Source of the DNA: Pempheris klunzingeri
Lineage: Eukaryota; Chordata; Actinopteri; Acropomatiformes; Pempheridae
Length of the DNA: 64,000 nt
Assembly: GCF_042242105.1 (NCBI RefSeq)
Contig: NC_092020.1
Coordinates: 10,376,501 to 10,440,500 of the forward strand
Direction of reading: 5' to 3'
Part shown: in pieces, positions 1 to 12,173 of the stretch
How the letters are laid out: every line of letters begins with the position of its first letter
How positions within the stretch are numbered: position 1 is the stretch's first letter
Notes under the pieces: generated by a model
Seen by the model: the letters and a program-made list of their open reading frames with translations, nothing else
Database searches by the model: none
Told to the model about the DNA's origin: nothing
Translations under genes and position numbers: made by a program

Positions 1-160
1 TCGATGTATACTTTTGTGTTGCCAGGCTGTTTTGTGTTGTTTTTGCCGTTAGTATAAGTTTTATAGATGTTTTTAGTGTTGTTATTTTGGCGCGAACAGC
101 AGCCCGCCCTGTGTTAGCTAGTTTCCTTGTTAACTGTTTGTAATGTCGTTTATATGTTTA

Positions 161-218
161 GGAGCAGGAAAGGAGAAAACAAACCCAGAAGACATTTGTT
201 ATGTTTGTCTTCTTCAGG
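161..218. repeat. 58-bp direct repeat, copy 1
   Basis: Identical to 402-459, starting GGAGCAGGAAAGGAG and ending CTTCTTCAGG. It is 183 bp away from the second copy. The spacer carries unrelated AT-rich sequence. Confidence 0.85.
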
Positions 219-401
219 TATGTGCTTCACTGGGTAATGTAATTCTGTTGATGTTTAATCACTCCGTCCCTTACGGACCCCCATGGTACTTTCGCCACCA
301 GGTGGCATTGTTTTAGTCCTCTGGTTTTGAGGAGATTTGTTATATATATTAAGAATGTTTCCTCTGTAATGTAAAACACAGTACTGCTGTGCCTTGCTGG
401 G

Positions 402-459
402 GGAGCAGGAAAGGAGAAAACAAACCCAGAAGACATTTGTTATGTTTGTCTTCTTCAGG
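402..459. repeat. 58-bp direct repeat, copy 2
   Basis: Perfect second copy of 161-218. It is followed by a possible polyadenylation signal about 10 bp downstream. Confidence 0.85.
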
Positions 460-533
460 CTGTACTAAATAAATTCTGGGAAACAGTCTATGGAGTGGTC
501 CTGTTGGTGATGCCCATCCACACACCCGTTACA

Positions 534-1666
534 CATGCATCCTCCTACTGGTGATATTAGCATTGTAACGCCTTCATTAACAATGGTCAGGAGAGGGTCA
601 GTCCCACTCTGTCTGCTGTCTGTTGTAAACATCCACACCTGTTTAGAGACCTTTGACCCTCAGAACTCTACTGTAGTCGAGCACACACAGTTTTACTGTG
701 CAGTGTGAGATTATTATTTAGATAATCTTGTTGTTTGGTTATACACGTTTTTACATAAATAAGAATAAACTGGAATTATCTTTCACATTTTGAGACCAGA
801 GTCTGAGCTGCCATACAAACGCGCACTGGGTCAGTGTGTGTGATAGATAGATAGTAAAGAGCTACAACTAATGTCTAAGCAACTGCATGCTTGCTATTTG
901 TGGTGAATAGACACAGACTGTAAAATCCTTTCAATAGTAATATATTCAGTGTCAAAGTAAATCTTTTCAAAGTTTTATATAGAGCCTTTTGTGTGGTACT
1001 GTAGATACACTTATTGATTGAAGTAGAAATTATTATTAGCTGAATAGCATTCAAGTACAAATGTAGATGTTGGGGGGGGGGGTTGTAGTGATTATTTAGT
1101 TACATGTGGCAACCACAGGCCGTATGAGGAGCTAACGTGGCGTCCTTATTGTGAAAGTTCCAGTATGACTAATTCCTGCTGCTCTTTAAAGACAGGGCCG
1201 TCTTCAGAGCCCGAGACATTTAAGTGACAAAAAACATTAACAGCAACACACACGAGTGAACAGACAAGGGGAAAGGCGTCTTAAAGACTGGCTAGGCAAT
1301 TATGGTAACAAAAGAACTTGAAATTGCTTATTTTTGTATCCTGACTATGAAGCACTGGCTTGGCATCAGTGTTGATTGATATTTGTCATCCTCTGAAGAC
1401 TGAAGGTTCTTGGGTTGGCTCATTTCTCCCCCTGTGCCACTGTCAAGTGAAAAAAAACCTGAAAAACATTTCACAGGACAAACATGTTTAAATCAATTAT
1501 AGAATCAACTGAAAGTCCAATTTTATAAAACATTATGCAGCCAACGGGATGATGGGTAAACAGAGGAGAATCACGTCCTAACTGTGAATCAATTGAGAAG
1601 AATATTTGTGATCTGACGGAAAAAAGAGTGGAGTGGACCCACGGAGACCTCTATCATCCAGACGGT
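534..1666. other. Intergenic, nothing identified
   Basis: AT-rich unique-looking sequence with only short open frames, a short G tract at 1073-1082 and no recognisable gene or transposon ends. Confidence 0.5.
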
Positions 1667-2253
1667 ACTGTCACAGTCCCTCCTCTCTGTATTTTTCCAC
1701 TCACCTGCCAGCCACTCCCACCAATCAGCCAGCTCCCAGCACCTGTTCCACTCTGCTGTTCCTGCTCCTGATCGCTCATTAAGCCGGTATTTACTCACTC
1801 ACTGCCGGACTGTCCTTTGCTCCTTGATGCAAGACTCTCCAGCACTCATTCCCGGACTGATCGCCTGTTGCCGACCCAGCCTGTCTCTGACCATGTCCCT
1901 CCTGGATCCTGTCTGCTCGTGGCTCCCTGGCTTTTGATTCCCCTGTGCTGGTTTTCCTGATTCACAGTCTGCTCCCTTCTGTTTCGCCCAGTGCTCACGT
2001 GGTTCCGGACCCGCTACTACACTAAGCTGTGCTCCTGTTGCGGTCCTCACAGTACCGCCAGCTCCCGCTGAACTGTCCAGAGTGTGAGCTCTCCTTCCTT
2101 GCTCCACTCACCACCAGCTCGCCAATCCAGTTTCACCAGCTGGAATCCTGAGGCGTCCTCCGCAGACTCTGAACTGCATTCACCTGCTTGCCACGTGTAA
2201 TAAATGACTTTTCGCGGACGTACTGTGTGCTGCATTTGGTTCTGAGACACAAT
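1667..2253 (+). mobile_element. Solo-LTR-like interspersed repeat, copy A
   Basis: Shares long, near-identical blocks with 4756-5395. It begins TGTCACAGTCCC and ends CTGAGACACA, the TG...CA pattern of LTRs. Inside are a CCAAT element (about 1720), a TATTTA stretch (about 1788) and AATAAA near the 3' end (about 2201), in the order expected for U3 promoter then polyadenylation signal. No internal region or flanking target duplication was found, so a solo LTR is an inference. Open frames through it are artefacts. Confidence 0.45.
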
Positions 2254-3100
2254 TTATATGTATTTTACATGAATTTGCTGAACACATTAATGCTGCTCCC
2301 TTTTGACTTTAATAAGCCACCCACTGAGCAAACTTTCCTTTTTAGCTCTATCACCGATGCTCTAAGAGGCAAATTCATGTTTGTTCAATGCGTTTGTGTT
2401 GTGGCATGGCAAGAACTGCTGTGCTGCATGGTGCATGTCTTCAAAACAGTTAATGAGGACATTATAAATACTGGCTATCGTGCTGTTTTTCTATACCCCT
2501 TGAATCCAAATGCTGTCATTTGTCATCTTGATGGGGTTTGAATGCATGCAAGATATTGTTTTATACTTTGGCAAAGCTGGTTTTGTTTTGGCCATATAGT
2601 TTCTGCCAAACAGTCATGGCAGCAAAGCCAATAAATCAAAGCAAATTGGCAAATGAAGGTAAAAATGATGAGAGGAAAGCATGAAACAGAAAAAGCAAAA
2701 ACTTCAGAGGAATGGGGTCAGAGAGATGGTGGGAGAAACAGATACTTGGACACAGAGAGAGAGGGAATTAAAAAAAAAAAGACATGAAGCAGGCTGGAGG
2801 ATGAATCGACAGCGATGAATAGCAGCACAGTGGGAAATAGCCAGGTGAGGTGGGGAGGGATGGATAGGGAAAGGGCAGAACAAGAAAAATGATGGAGGGT
2901 GGTGGTGGCGGCGGCAGTGTGTGTAGGGTGGGTGGTGGCGAGGGGATGTGTGAGGGGAGGGAGCCGGGAGGCCAACGGCGATGAGAACATTATGGCTGGA
3001 TAATGAAGAGGTTCCACGCTGTCAGCCAACACCATTCACCCTGCATGGCTCTGACCCCAAAGTGTCAACAAGCTAAACGACCGAGCAGCAGCGCATTACT

Positions 3101-3132
<32 letters not shown>

Positions 3133-3282
3133 GCGCGCATGTATGCAGACAGACAAGCAAGCAGATAATGCTTAGAAATAATGTTTCTGTGTATGAGTGT
3201 GTGTATCAGCACATATGATGTATCAGCACACGCAGACATATGTTAATAATGCAGTAATGATTGTTTCTACATGACCACAATG

Positions 3283-3335
<53 letters not shown>

Positions 3336-4754
3336 CACACAAGCCTTGTAAATGACATAGATACTGATTCACTCACACACACTGCTGTTTGCAGAGTAAA
3401 TATCAAATTCTTTATTGGTATTCAGAACAGTACAATTCAATAAATTGAGTCAACAGAGGTTGTTTCATAAAGCTAATCTCTGCTCACACATCACATCACA
3501 ACACAGTCGCTGCAAGAAAATGGAGTTTAGACGAACTGAAACCTGCCTTCAATCGTCTCTGCTTCTCCAGCCTATCTCTCTTTGTCTCCCTCTCTCTCTC
3601 TTGTCTGTCCCTGTCCTCCTCTCTATGTCTCTCTGTATCTCTCTACCCTCCCAACCCGTCGCTTTATCACACATTTGCACACAGGCGCCGCTTTTTCCTC
3701 TTTTATTCCTTCTTCTATGCTGCTCTATCTCAGTTTCTCTCTCGCTTTCCCTGGCTGCCTGATGCAAAGCCCTATCTGAGCAGCAAAATCCTCGTTTTGT
3801 CGCTCTCCCTCTGTTTCAGTTCAGACTCCACTCTGCTTTATTAACATGACAGCACTGAAACCTGTGTTGTGAAAGCACGTCCCCGTCGACTCCGTTAGTG
3901 GGCTTTATGTTACATGGGCTGATGGACAACTGCAGTCCACTGCATGCACATGGGTCTTTTCAGATGAGCCAGGCCTTGTAACAGGCGTATATAATAGATA
4001 GAGCCCCTGTTACTAATTTCAACTGTTTCACCAGTATTTTGAAAACGAGGCCTCCCTGTTTTGTGACTTGCCCCATTTTCATTTCCTGTTGATGCAACAC
4101 TCAACGCTTCCTCCATTCTTCTCTTCCAGTCATGTCATACTGACCATTCTGCTGCTCCAACATTCGGGAAGCTTATTAATTGCAGTCAGCTTCACATTTT
4201 TTTATTTCATGTTAAGCTCATGTCAGTAAAACAAAAGATGTCCTGAACAGCTCTTTCACATTAAAAGCCTTCCTGCTTCTCACATTTACAAGATGAACTC
4301 CGCTGACCTTGAAAATACTAGTTTGACAAAATAGAATTAATTCAAGGTCCACTTTGTAGATTTCTTCCAGAGCATTCACCCAAATTTCTTTTATCAGTGG
4401 GTGGTCTTCTTGGTCTTCATCAGCTGATGGCATTTTGTTTTTCAGGACCTGTTTTGTTGTGCTCCATCTTTAACCATGTGTAACTTCTCTGAGCTGCCAT
4501 CTTGGCCAGGTCTTTCTTGTAAAATAGATGATGTATCTTCATCATCGATGAAGCTGATGCCATGGGAATTTCCTGTACAACTTGCTGAATTTATCATCTG
4601 AGCCATTTTAGTCAAGGTTATTTCAACCCAGGAGTATCTCATTGAGATAAGCAGACAGTGGAGACAATTCTCCAGCTGGAAAACTGTTGTAGCAGAAGTG
4701 CAGAGCGCAACCAGATGATATGATTAAAAGAGCTGGTTGCTGCTGCTGCTGCTG
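2254..4754. other. Intergenic with microsatellites; no supported gene
   Basis: Contains (CA)n at about 3110-3131, (TG)n at 3286-3334 and a CT-rich tract at 3570-3740. Two short minus-strand open frames (4218-4433 and 4442-4642) have ordinary-looking composition but match no family I know. They are not called as genes. Confidence 0.5.
3286..3334. repeat. (TG)n microsatellite
   Basis: About 24 uninterrupted TG units. It creates spurious Val/Cys open frames. Confidence 0.95.
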
Positions 4755-4755
4755 G

Positions 4756-5395
4756 TTAACCCTCCTCTCTGTATTTTTCCACTCACCTGCCAGCCACTCC
4801 CACCAATCAGCCAGCTCCCAGCACCTGTTCCACTCACCTGCTCCTGTTCACTCATTAAGCCAGTATTTAAGCCTTCACCACTCACTCTCTGCCGGACTGT
4901 TCTTTGCTCCTCCATGCAAGACTCTCCAGCACTCATTTCTAGACTGATCACGTGTTGCCAACCCAGCCTCTGTTCAGGTCATCACAACAGCCTTCTGTCT
5001 CTGGCCACGAGTTTTGCCTCTGTCCCCTCTGGATCCTGTCTGCTCGTGGCTCCCTGGCTTTCGGCTGCTTCGCTTCCTCTGCCTGGCTACAACTCTGTCT
5101 ATCTCGCCCTGTCCTCACCTGGTTCCAGACCCACTGTGTCCGTGAGCTCTGCTCCTGTTGCAGCCCTCACGGCACGGCCATCTCCCATTGAGCTGTCCTC
5201 TGTGTGTGAGCTCTCCTTCCTTGCTACACTAATCGGCTCACCGATCCGGCTCATCTGGCATTCTGGGGCATCCTCCAACCACAAAGAGACTCTGAACAAG
5301 GCTGTCATTCTGAACTACATTCACTTGCAAGCCAAGCGTAATAGAAGTGCCTTTTGAGCTTTTGCTGACATCCTGTGTGCTGCGTTTGGGTTATA
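4756..5395 (+). mobile_element. Solo-LTR-like interspersed repeat, copy B
   Basis: Second copy of the 1667-2253 element, with the same CCAATCAGCC box and TATTTAAG motif. It has extra sequence around 4970-5000 and 5060-5100 and a diverged 3' end that has lost AATAAA. The 5' terminus is replaced by CTG-rich sequence. The 206-codon open frame across it is not a gene. Confidence 0.45.
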
Positions 5396-5454
5396 AATAC
5401 CTGCTATGGAGTATATTTTGTGTTTAATGTACACTGTCTTTATATTTGACTGAT

Positions 5455-5625
5455 TAGTTTAACCAAAACCAGGATCTTTTCCTAAACCTAACCAAACTGA
5501 CATAAGTTAACTACATCCACAAATAAATAAATGTAGTAAGTATTGGTCTCACACAGGATTCAAACCCTAATCTCTACTGTTAGTCCAGAAACTAAACCAT
5601 TCAGCTACCACACCCACTTTGCATT
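5455..5625 (+). repeat. CCTAACCAA-type interspersed repeat
   Basis: Carries the CTTTTCCTAAACCTAACCAA core, also seen near 19700-19800 (reverse), 29370-29470, 31150-31215 and 60060-60135. It continues into a tail about unanswered accounts of ordered motifs (CAGGATTCAAACCC). Low-copy within the window; class unknown. Confidence 0.45.
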
Positions 5626-6499
5626 GCAAAAGGATTTATTGTTCCTTATGCTGCATAAGCAGACAGGGTGCAGATAGCCAGACTGCCACTATTAACAGGT
5701 GCAAATATGATTCAACTTTTTCCCTTGGTCCAGTGGTCCAAAGAGCCACAATGACTCGTAATATTGATTCACAATACTTAGAATTCATAATACATATGAA
5801 ATTGATACCCAAGTATCAAGATAATATTTAACTGGGGGATAATCATCCCAGCTGGAATCCCACCTACTGTTTATTATGTACACAGATGTGCATTTTACAT
5901 GTAGGAATCCTCCAAAATGAGAGGTGTATGCAGCTACTGTCATCATTGTATAATGGTTTATACAGGAAGTTGGTAGACATTGTCTGACCAGCTTCATTTC
6001 TTCATTTAATAAGAGTATAATATATATAATATAGAGTATAATAAATACAATAAATATAATAGTTTCCTACTGAAATTTACACTTCACATAAATATATCAA
6101 TGCATATCTGCCAACAAAATCATATATTTCAACCATGTTCCTGAATTCATTGAATAAAACATGATTTGTATTAGAAACACATTCAAAAAAAAGAAGTCAA
6201 ACCTAAGTTTGTCAGAGTGCAGTATCTATGCATATATGAATAATGTATTTGTATCTGGTTGAACCTGTGTCATGAATAGGCAAATGTTTTGCTGGCAGGG
6301 TTAACCGGACCACCAACAGTTTCCTGCCCAAAAATCCATCCAATGGAAGCCAAAAGCCAAAACTAGCAACTATTCAGTTGCAGAGCTTTGCATGAACAAG
6401 ATGTCAAGTTAAAACAAATCTTCTCCTTCGCACATATAAAAGGACTGTATATATGTTGTTACTGTGAAATACATGCAACTCAATCAAAAATCAATGGCA

Positions 6500-6690
6500 T
6501 GGACAGATTTAGCCTAGCTTAGCACAAAGACTGGAAGCAGGGACAACTGATAGCCCCGTTTAATTTGCAAGAATACGCCTTACAATGACATCAAACTGTC
6601 TTATTTTACGCAATTAAGACTATCAATAAAATAGATATAAAGTTGTCAGAAGGCTCTGAGAAATATTCCAAATGAAACACAAAATACATC
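6500..6690. repeat. Interspersed repeat related to 10409-10590
   Basis: Shares the AGCTTAGCACAAAGACTGGAA-type core (AGCTTGGCTTAGCATAAA at 10437) and the downstream pyrimidine/AT-rich tail with the copy at 10.4 kb. Likely an old non-autonomous element; no terminal repeats were resolved. Confidence 0.35.
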
Positions 6691-7668
6691 ATTTATCCAT
6701 GCTGTGTAGGGCGACACACTGTTTAGATGTGATGCCTTTATCTTCAGGACAACATCATCTGTCTGCGCTTTCTACAGCTGTTGCAAATCACTGTTGAAAA
6801 TAAATCCTTTTTTTGAAGTATCAGCATGGTTGGCGTTAGGGTTAGGCATCGGAGACACATCCACCAGCAGGCAAAAGGGGGACATGTCCTGCCACAATTC
6901 TGCCCCTCAGGCATCCTCCTGTGTTAAAGCCTGATGTATTGTTGATGTGCTTTCTAATAATGTCACCTGACGTCCTTTTTTTCCCCATCATAATTACTAT
7001 GGCCTTTGGAGGGTCCACTGCCCAGCAGTGATGGGGCCGCACCTGCTTGATGGATTTCTAATGTAAAGTCTTGATTAGAGTCAATAAGAAGAAGAAAATA
7101 TATGATAGTGACAAGCTGGGCGTAGGGATGGGGGCATTCTTACTCTCCTCCCTGATCAGCAAGTGGACTTTGCTCCATTTCTGTTGAACTAACCATGACA
7201 GGACTGAAAAAGTTTGTCTTCAGTGTTATTGTTTAAAGACATAATGGCCACTGTGTGGCAAAGGATAGTCCAGTCATCTCTCCATCTGTTCAGTCCGTAT
7301 TCTTTCTGTCTTTCATGCTGCCAGCTCTACTCTTCTGTATATCCCTGTGCTCTACAGTACAGTATGTCTGTATCCATCCTCCTTCATCCCTCCTCTCTTC
7401 TTTACCTCCCACTTTCTCCTTAAACCTGTATTCTCTCTCTCTCTCTCTCTCTCTCTTACTCCCTCCCACTTCATCTTCTTCTCCTCATGTATTTTTGTAA
7501 TACTTTATATTGTCAGTCTCATTGATACCAAACATTTCAAAATAAGATGCTCTGTTAATCAAGTTTAGTTTTTCCCTTTTGGTCTCTTCCTCCCCTTTAC
7601 ATCTCTCACTCTTTGTTGCCTAGTCTGCCTCCCTCTCTGTCTTGTTCTATTTCTAACTGTGTTGGTGT

Positions 7669-7712
<44 letters not shown>

Positions 7713-7825
7713 GTTTTCCACTCTGGAGTTTTTAAGAATTAAGATGTTTCATTAAGTGGCATCAAGAGTGAAGCCTCTCTCCCCCCTTTTTTTCTTGTCT
7801 TGCTGATAGTCGGTTGACTACAGCA

Positions 7826-7870
<45 letters not shown>

Positions 7871-8823
7871 GTGGCACTGGCTGGATGAGGAGAAAAGCCT
7901 CTGATGGCTCCAGTCACTCTCTCCTGAGCCTGCCGGATTAACTGGGACACACACACAAACACACAAACACACACACAGATACACAGGCCGCTCAAACGCA
8001 CAGAGACAAACCACACAAACATGCTTACAGTATGTATACACACAGCAAAATATATCTGCCAACTGTCCATGCATACATTCACATGCATACACCCCCCACA
8101 CACACATACACTGACATAAAATTTAAAGGCACAACACACACAAGAGAGAGATTTGTATACTGTATTTCAGATCACAGATTAAATCAACACAAACACAAAC
8201 ACAAACACACACACATACACATTTACACTGTAAGTGGATGCACATCCATACACACATAAGCCCACAGTAAAAAAAAAAGTGAAAGAAGGTGACACACACA
8301 CAAACACACACACACACACACACACAGATCTAGAAAGATAAATATGTTCTATCCATGCATGGCTACAAATAGACTAAATGCACAAATACACTCTCTGCCA
8401 TTGGTCATAGTGAGTTTGATTCCAGGAAGTGTTGCCTTGGCTGCTTTTAGTCCTGGACATTAAATATTCAAAGGGACCAATCACACGATTTAATTGAATC
8501 TGAGGCCCCTCCCTCTAGGGGCGACGGGCTCCGATCACAGCCAATTAGAGGCAGATGAGCATGACAGTAATGGGTGCTATCTGTTGGTCCCTCGGGAGAG
8601 GGAGAGCGGGAGAGAGAGAGAGACTGAGTGTGTGTGCACGTGCGTTTGTGCATGTGTGTGTGTGATAAGGTAGCTTGTTGTGCTTACCGACCACCCATCC
8701 ACACACACAGACACACAAATCCGCACATGGACATGCATGTGTACAGTATGTACACACACACACGCACACACAGACAGACACACTGAGACTTCAGTTCCTC
8801 CTTCAGCAATAATCATATTTACG

Positions 8824-8859
<36 letters not shown>

Positions 8860-9149
8860 AGAGAGAAGGGGGACATGCAAATCTACGTTAACCTAATTAT
8901 TCTGTTGGTCCCCTGTGTTTTCTCATTAGAACTCACCGCCAGCAGGGACCAGAGAGACAGAGAGAGAGAGAGACTTAGTGAGAGGGAGAGGGAGATTTAA
9001 TAAGGAGGATTGAGATACAAATGAATAGAAAGCAGAGAAAAGGAGTGATGCAGAGAGATGAGTGTTACAGAGACACAGGACAGCTTGTTGAAAAGTGTAT
9101 GAGCCAAATACTCCCAGAGTGAGTCATGACTGAGATTTCTTACCAATTT

Positions 9150-9184
<35 letters not shown>

Positions 9185-9330
9185 CTTTCTGTGTTTATAG
9201 TTTATAGTAAAAGTTTATAGTTTTGCCATACAATAATTTATTTTAGATTTTGTAGCTTCTATTAAATATCAAGAAAGAAATTAAACTTGACTGGGGTACT
9301 AAACTATGAAGACACTTAAGAGTATATATG
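6691..9330. other. Microsatellite-rich intergenic block
   Basis: (TG)n at about 7674-7708 and 7831-7869, CA-rich 7945-8330, (TG)n 8826-8857 and (CA)n 9154-9182, plus GA/CT tracts (7436-7455, 8590-8622, 8957-8995). All open frames here are made of these repeats. No gene is supported. Confidence 0.6.
7831..7869. repeat. (TG)n microsatellite
   Basis: About 19 pure TG units within the microsatellite-rich block. Confidence 0.95.
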
Positions 9331-9338
9331 TCTTATTC
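9331..9338. repeat. Left target-site duplication of hAT element
   Basis: TCTTATTC, matching TCTTCTTC at 10142-10149 at 7 of 8 positions. This is the 8-bp size typical of hAT insertion. Confidence 0.65.
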
Positions 9339-10141
9339 CAGTGGCGGGCCACAAAAGAATTCAACAAGTCACCAAACACTCTAACCACCGACTCGGCTCC
9401 AAACACAGAGTCGTTCAGTTGCCAATACCAGGCGTTCTCAGCAACACAATTTGCTCCTCGGAGCCTGTAAGCCGAGGGTACCGCTCGTAGTTGCTGACCT
9501 GAAAGTGGCGGATGAACCCGACAGGCTTGCTAGCTTCGGGGTGGGCCAGCATTTCCTCAAAATGTCCAGCTTTTCTTGGAAAGTCCGCCTTGAAAATGGA
9601 TTTCTAAGTAGATCTGCGACCAAATTAACATCTTCTCCTCCGTCAGCCGTTGTGGATTAAAAAAAACTGCTATTAATACTTACGATTATGATAAAGTTTT
9701 AGCTCGTGCAGGTCGCTACAGATAAGAATCGCTAGCTTTGGCTAAGCTCTCTGATCAGCCAATCAGAGGACGTGAAAATACTAACGTCATCGTACGCCTG
9801 CTAGAAGGCCCTGGGGTCACCAACTCAAAATCTGATTGGTTAAAGCAACAGTTTAATTGCGATGTATTTTAAGCTACGGGCGCCTGCACTTTTGATTCTG
9901 AAGGCCTCAGGGCAGATTTCTTTGACCCTGGCAACACATGATGGCTGATAAAAGCTCTAATATAGACATACACTGCTGGAAGCCCCCCAGCCCAGAGACA
10001 CAGAGACACGCTATGAAATGAAGAGCATAGACTATTAGGAATAATCTAAAATGATTAATGGGAAAATATTAAAACGTAAATCAGTGATTCTGAGTTTAGG
10101 CCAGCAGAGAAGGCCTTGCTGGCCCTGACGGCCCACCACTG
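9339..10141 (-). mobile_element. hAT-superfamily DNA transposon derivative (803 bp)
   Basis: Both ends are visible. The left end is CAGTGGCGGGCCAC and the right end, read in reverse, is CAGTGGTGGGCCGT, giving inverted termini flanked by an 8-bp near-identical duplication. Inside, on the minus strand, 9438-9623 encodes a stretch with the motif NPFSRRTFQEKLDI. That motif resembles the N-terminal part of ZMYM1-like/DUF4371 hAT transposases, just before the TTF-type zinc-finger region. The frame then breaks near 9440-9360, and no catalytic core is present. It is therefore an internally deleted, non-autonomous copy. The class is inferred from termini, duplication length and protein remnant together. 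Confidence 0.75.
9438..9623 (-). pseudogene. hAT transposase N-terminal remnant
   Basis: About 60 codons of a ZMYM1/TTF-type hAT transposase N terminus (NPFSRRTFQEKLDI, then a PTPKLASLS-like motif). A frameshift and stop follow where the conserved Cys-rich region should be read. Only a fragment survives, so it is not functional. Confidence 0.6.
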
Positions 10142-10149
10142 TCTTCTTC
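10142..10149. repeat. Right target-site duplication of hAT element
   Basis: TCTTCTTC, partner of 9331-9338. Confidence 0.65.
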
Positions 10150-10408
10150 ACATGATTCTCAGCATTATATTCAGGATGTGACAACCTTCACAGAGTGAAG
10201 TCAAGCAGATTGACACAGCAAAGCAGATTGCTCAACCTCAACATGACTAAACCCTTAATGCCCCAGTAGCAATAGACAAAAGTGTTTATTAAATGTGTTG
10301 TTTTTAGGTACAGACAGAAGAAGATTCCTCTGAACCCACTGGGGGGCCTTAAAGTAGAATGAATGATAGGGCTCAAAGAGATCTCCCCTCACTTTCTTAG
10401 TCAGTTGA

Positions 10409-10600
10409 GAAGATTGATAGAGCCAGGAAGCAGTTAGCTTGGCTTAGCATAAAACAGGGCCCTGGAAACAGGACAAAAGCTGTCCTGGCTCTGTCCAAAG
10501 GTAACAAAATCCACCCACTAGCACATCTGAATCATTAATGAAGCATTAATTAATTAATTGTTTGTTTAAGCCGTAAAAAGACACATGAGGATGAGGAAGC
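10409..10600. repeat. Interspersed repeat (GGCTTAGCATAAA type)
   Basis: Contains CTGGCTCTGTCCAAAGG followed by a core and AT-rich tail common in teleost genomes, as far as I recall. It is related to 6500-6690. Ends are not resolved. Confidence 0.4.
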
Positions 10601-11204
10601 CAGAAGGTCCTGAGGAGTGGACTAAAACATTTTTGATGACTACACATTCATCAAAATGATAGGGGGTTCATTCTCTTGCATTATTTCTTGTGGTAACTGA
10701 AATTTCTGAAATAGGCTTAATTTATTCATACTTCATTGTTATTGCAATGGACAAGGATGACACAGATAGATGTGTAGATGTACAGATAGTACAGAACAGT
10801 AGTCTATGCCAGTGTGTTTTGGGAATAGGGGAAAAAATAATTCCACAAATATTTGAGAGGAAGCAGACAAGTTGTGGAAAAAGGTAGAACAACCCCAAGT
10901 GATAATTCAGACAGGGAACTGCACCAGCAGGAACTTCAATCTATTTTCATCACAGTTTAAAACAAGATCATCTGTAATACACCTGCAATATACTGTAGAG
11001 AGGACAAATCCAGAGGAACCAGGCTGTAAGTACAATATTCTATTGTTTTCATTCTGTTTGAGAATAAACTGATGGATCGTTGATGCACTTTTGAACTTTG
11101 AGAGTTGACTGCACGTCAACCAAGTATCTTACTTAAAATGTTTTTCATCCTACTTCCTATTCATACATAGTTTTGGTTCAAAATAACTGGTAGGTGCAGT
11201 TAGT

Positions 11205-11545
11205 TTTGGAATTGGTCCAGTAGATCTGGGAGCCACAATGGGCTGCAATGGCTGCAATGTAATCCTTTGGGGCAACTGCGTCTGATCAAAGCACGTCCAT
11301 TAAAGATCCACTGCTTGTTTTGCCACTTGCAGAGTAAGATTGTTACTCTAAGTGTCTGACAACATTATTAAAGAGGTCTACAGAGACAAACCTTTTTATT
11401 GAAGGTTAAGATCCTTTCTGTTTAACCAGAAACAGCTGATGTATCGCTTTTCTCAAAGCCTCCAGACTCCATTGACAAAAACAACAATTTTACCTCGCAG
11501 ATCACAAAAAGTTCTGTCTCTGTAGAGGCCCTTTCCATAATGTGC
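11205..11545 (+). repeat. 'GGTCCAGTAG' repeat family, copy 1
   Basis: First of at least five copies sharing, in order: TTGGTCCAGTAG, a GGGCTGCAATGG block, CAACTGC-TCTGATCA, GTCCA-TAAA, CTAAGTGTCTGACA, and a tail with CCAGACTCCATT. Other copies are at 39245-39342/40331-40410, 47879-48160, 50285-50445 (reverse) and 51505-51690 (rearranged). No coding capacity. Probably a non-autonomous DNA element. Confidence 0.55.
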
Positions 11546-11554
11546 TTGTATTTA

Positions 11555-11852
11555 TAAATGGTAAATGGTCTGTATTTGTATAGCTCCTTTCTAGTCATTT
11601 CAACCACTCAAAGCTCTTTCACATCACATCCTCATTCACCCATTCACACATCATTCATTCAGGAAGAATCTCAGTTAGAGGAGACTGTTCTTTCACACAC
11701 ATTCACACACTGAAGCTGCTTCAGGAGCAAGTTGGGGTTCAGTGTCTTGCCCAAGGACATTTCAGCATGCTGACTCATAGGAGCTGGAGATCAAACCACC
11801 AACCTTCCAATTAAGGGACAACCCACTCTACCTCTGAGCCACAGCCACCCAC
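11555..11852 (+). repeat. 'TAAATGGTCTGTATTTGTATAG' interspersed repeat
   Basis: A teleost-type repeat running from GGTAAATGGTCTGTATTTG through TTCAGTGTCTTGCCCAAGG to CTGAGCCACAGCC. A shorter, internally deleted copy is at 22086-22238. No TIRs or A/B-box promoter were verified, so the class (SINE-like or DNA) is left open. Confidence 0.6.
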
Positions 11853-12173
11853 CCTATGATTGTGCCAATAAAAAGAGTTGTTCATTTGAAGAGCCTGTCA
11901 GCCAGCTATTGTGTACAGAACAACTGAGAGATGCATCTGTGGATCTACTGAACCATTCCACTTGTGAAGTTTTATAACTAGGTTCAGGAACAATGACCAC
12001 GCCTCATTCCCGCACCAAAGTATTTAAGCTCCTCATATCCGTTGCTTCCCCCTTCGACTAGGTTTTCAGATGACCAGTAACAAACTCGCATCAAGATCAC
12101 TCACACCCATAATGGAGCAAGAGCGCTTTCTCAAACCTTCAGACATCAGCTAACTCCTGAAGTTTCGGAGTCT

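Larger units (their letters stand above)
1..533 (+). mobile_element. Retroelement-like end (possible LTR), cut by window start
   Basis: A 58-bp block is present twice as a perfect direct repeat (161-218 and 402-459). The first copy is followed by a splice-donor-like CAG/GTATGTG. The second runs into an AATAAA (about 468) and then a GT-rich stretch ending near CCCGTTACA. The layout of a duplicated block plus a polyadenylation signal resembles the R/U5 side of an LTR or a duplicated terminal exon. No coding region is visible. The family is not recognised, and the element may start before the window. Confidence 0.3.

Noticed and set aside
4218-4642. Two adjacent minus-strand open frames of about 70 codons
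   Set aside because: Composition is protein-like but no family was recognised and the frames do not join; left unassigned.
4737-5357. 206-codon plus-strand open frame
   Set aside because: Lies wholly in a repeated LTR-like element; the other copy does not keep the frame.
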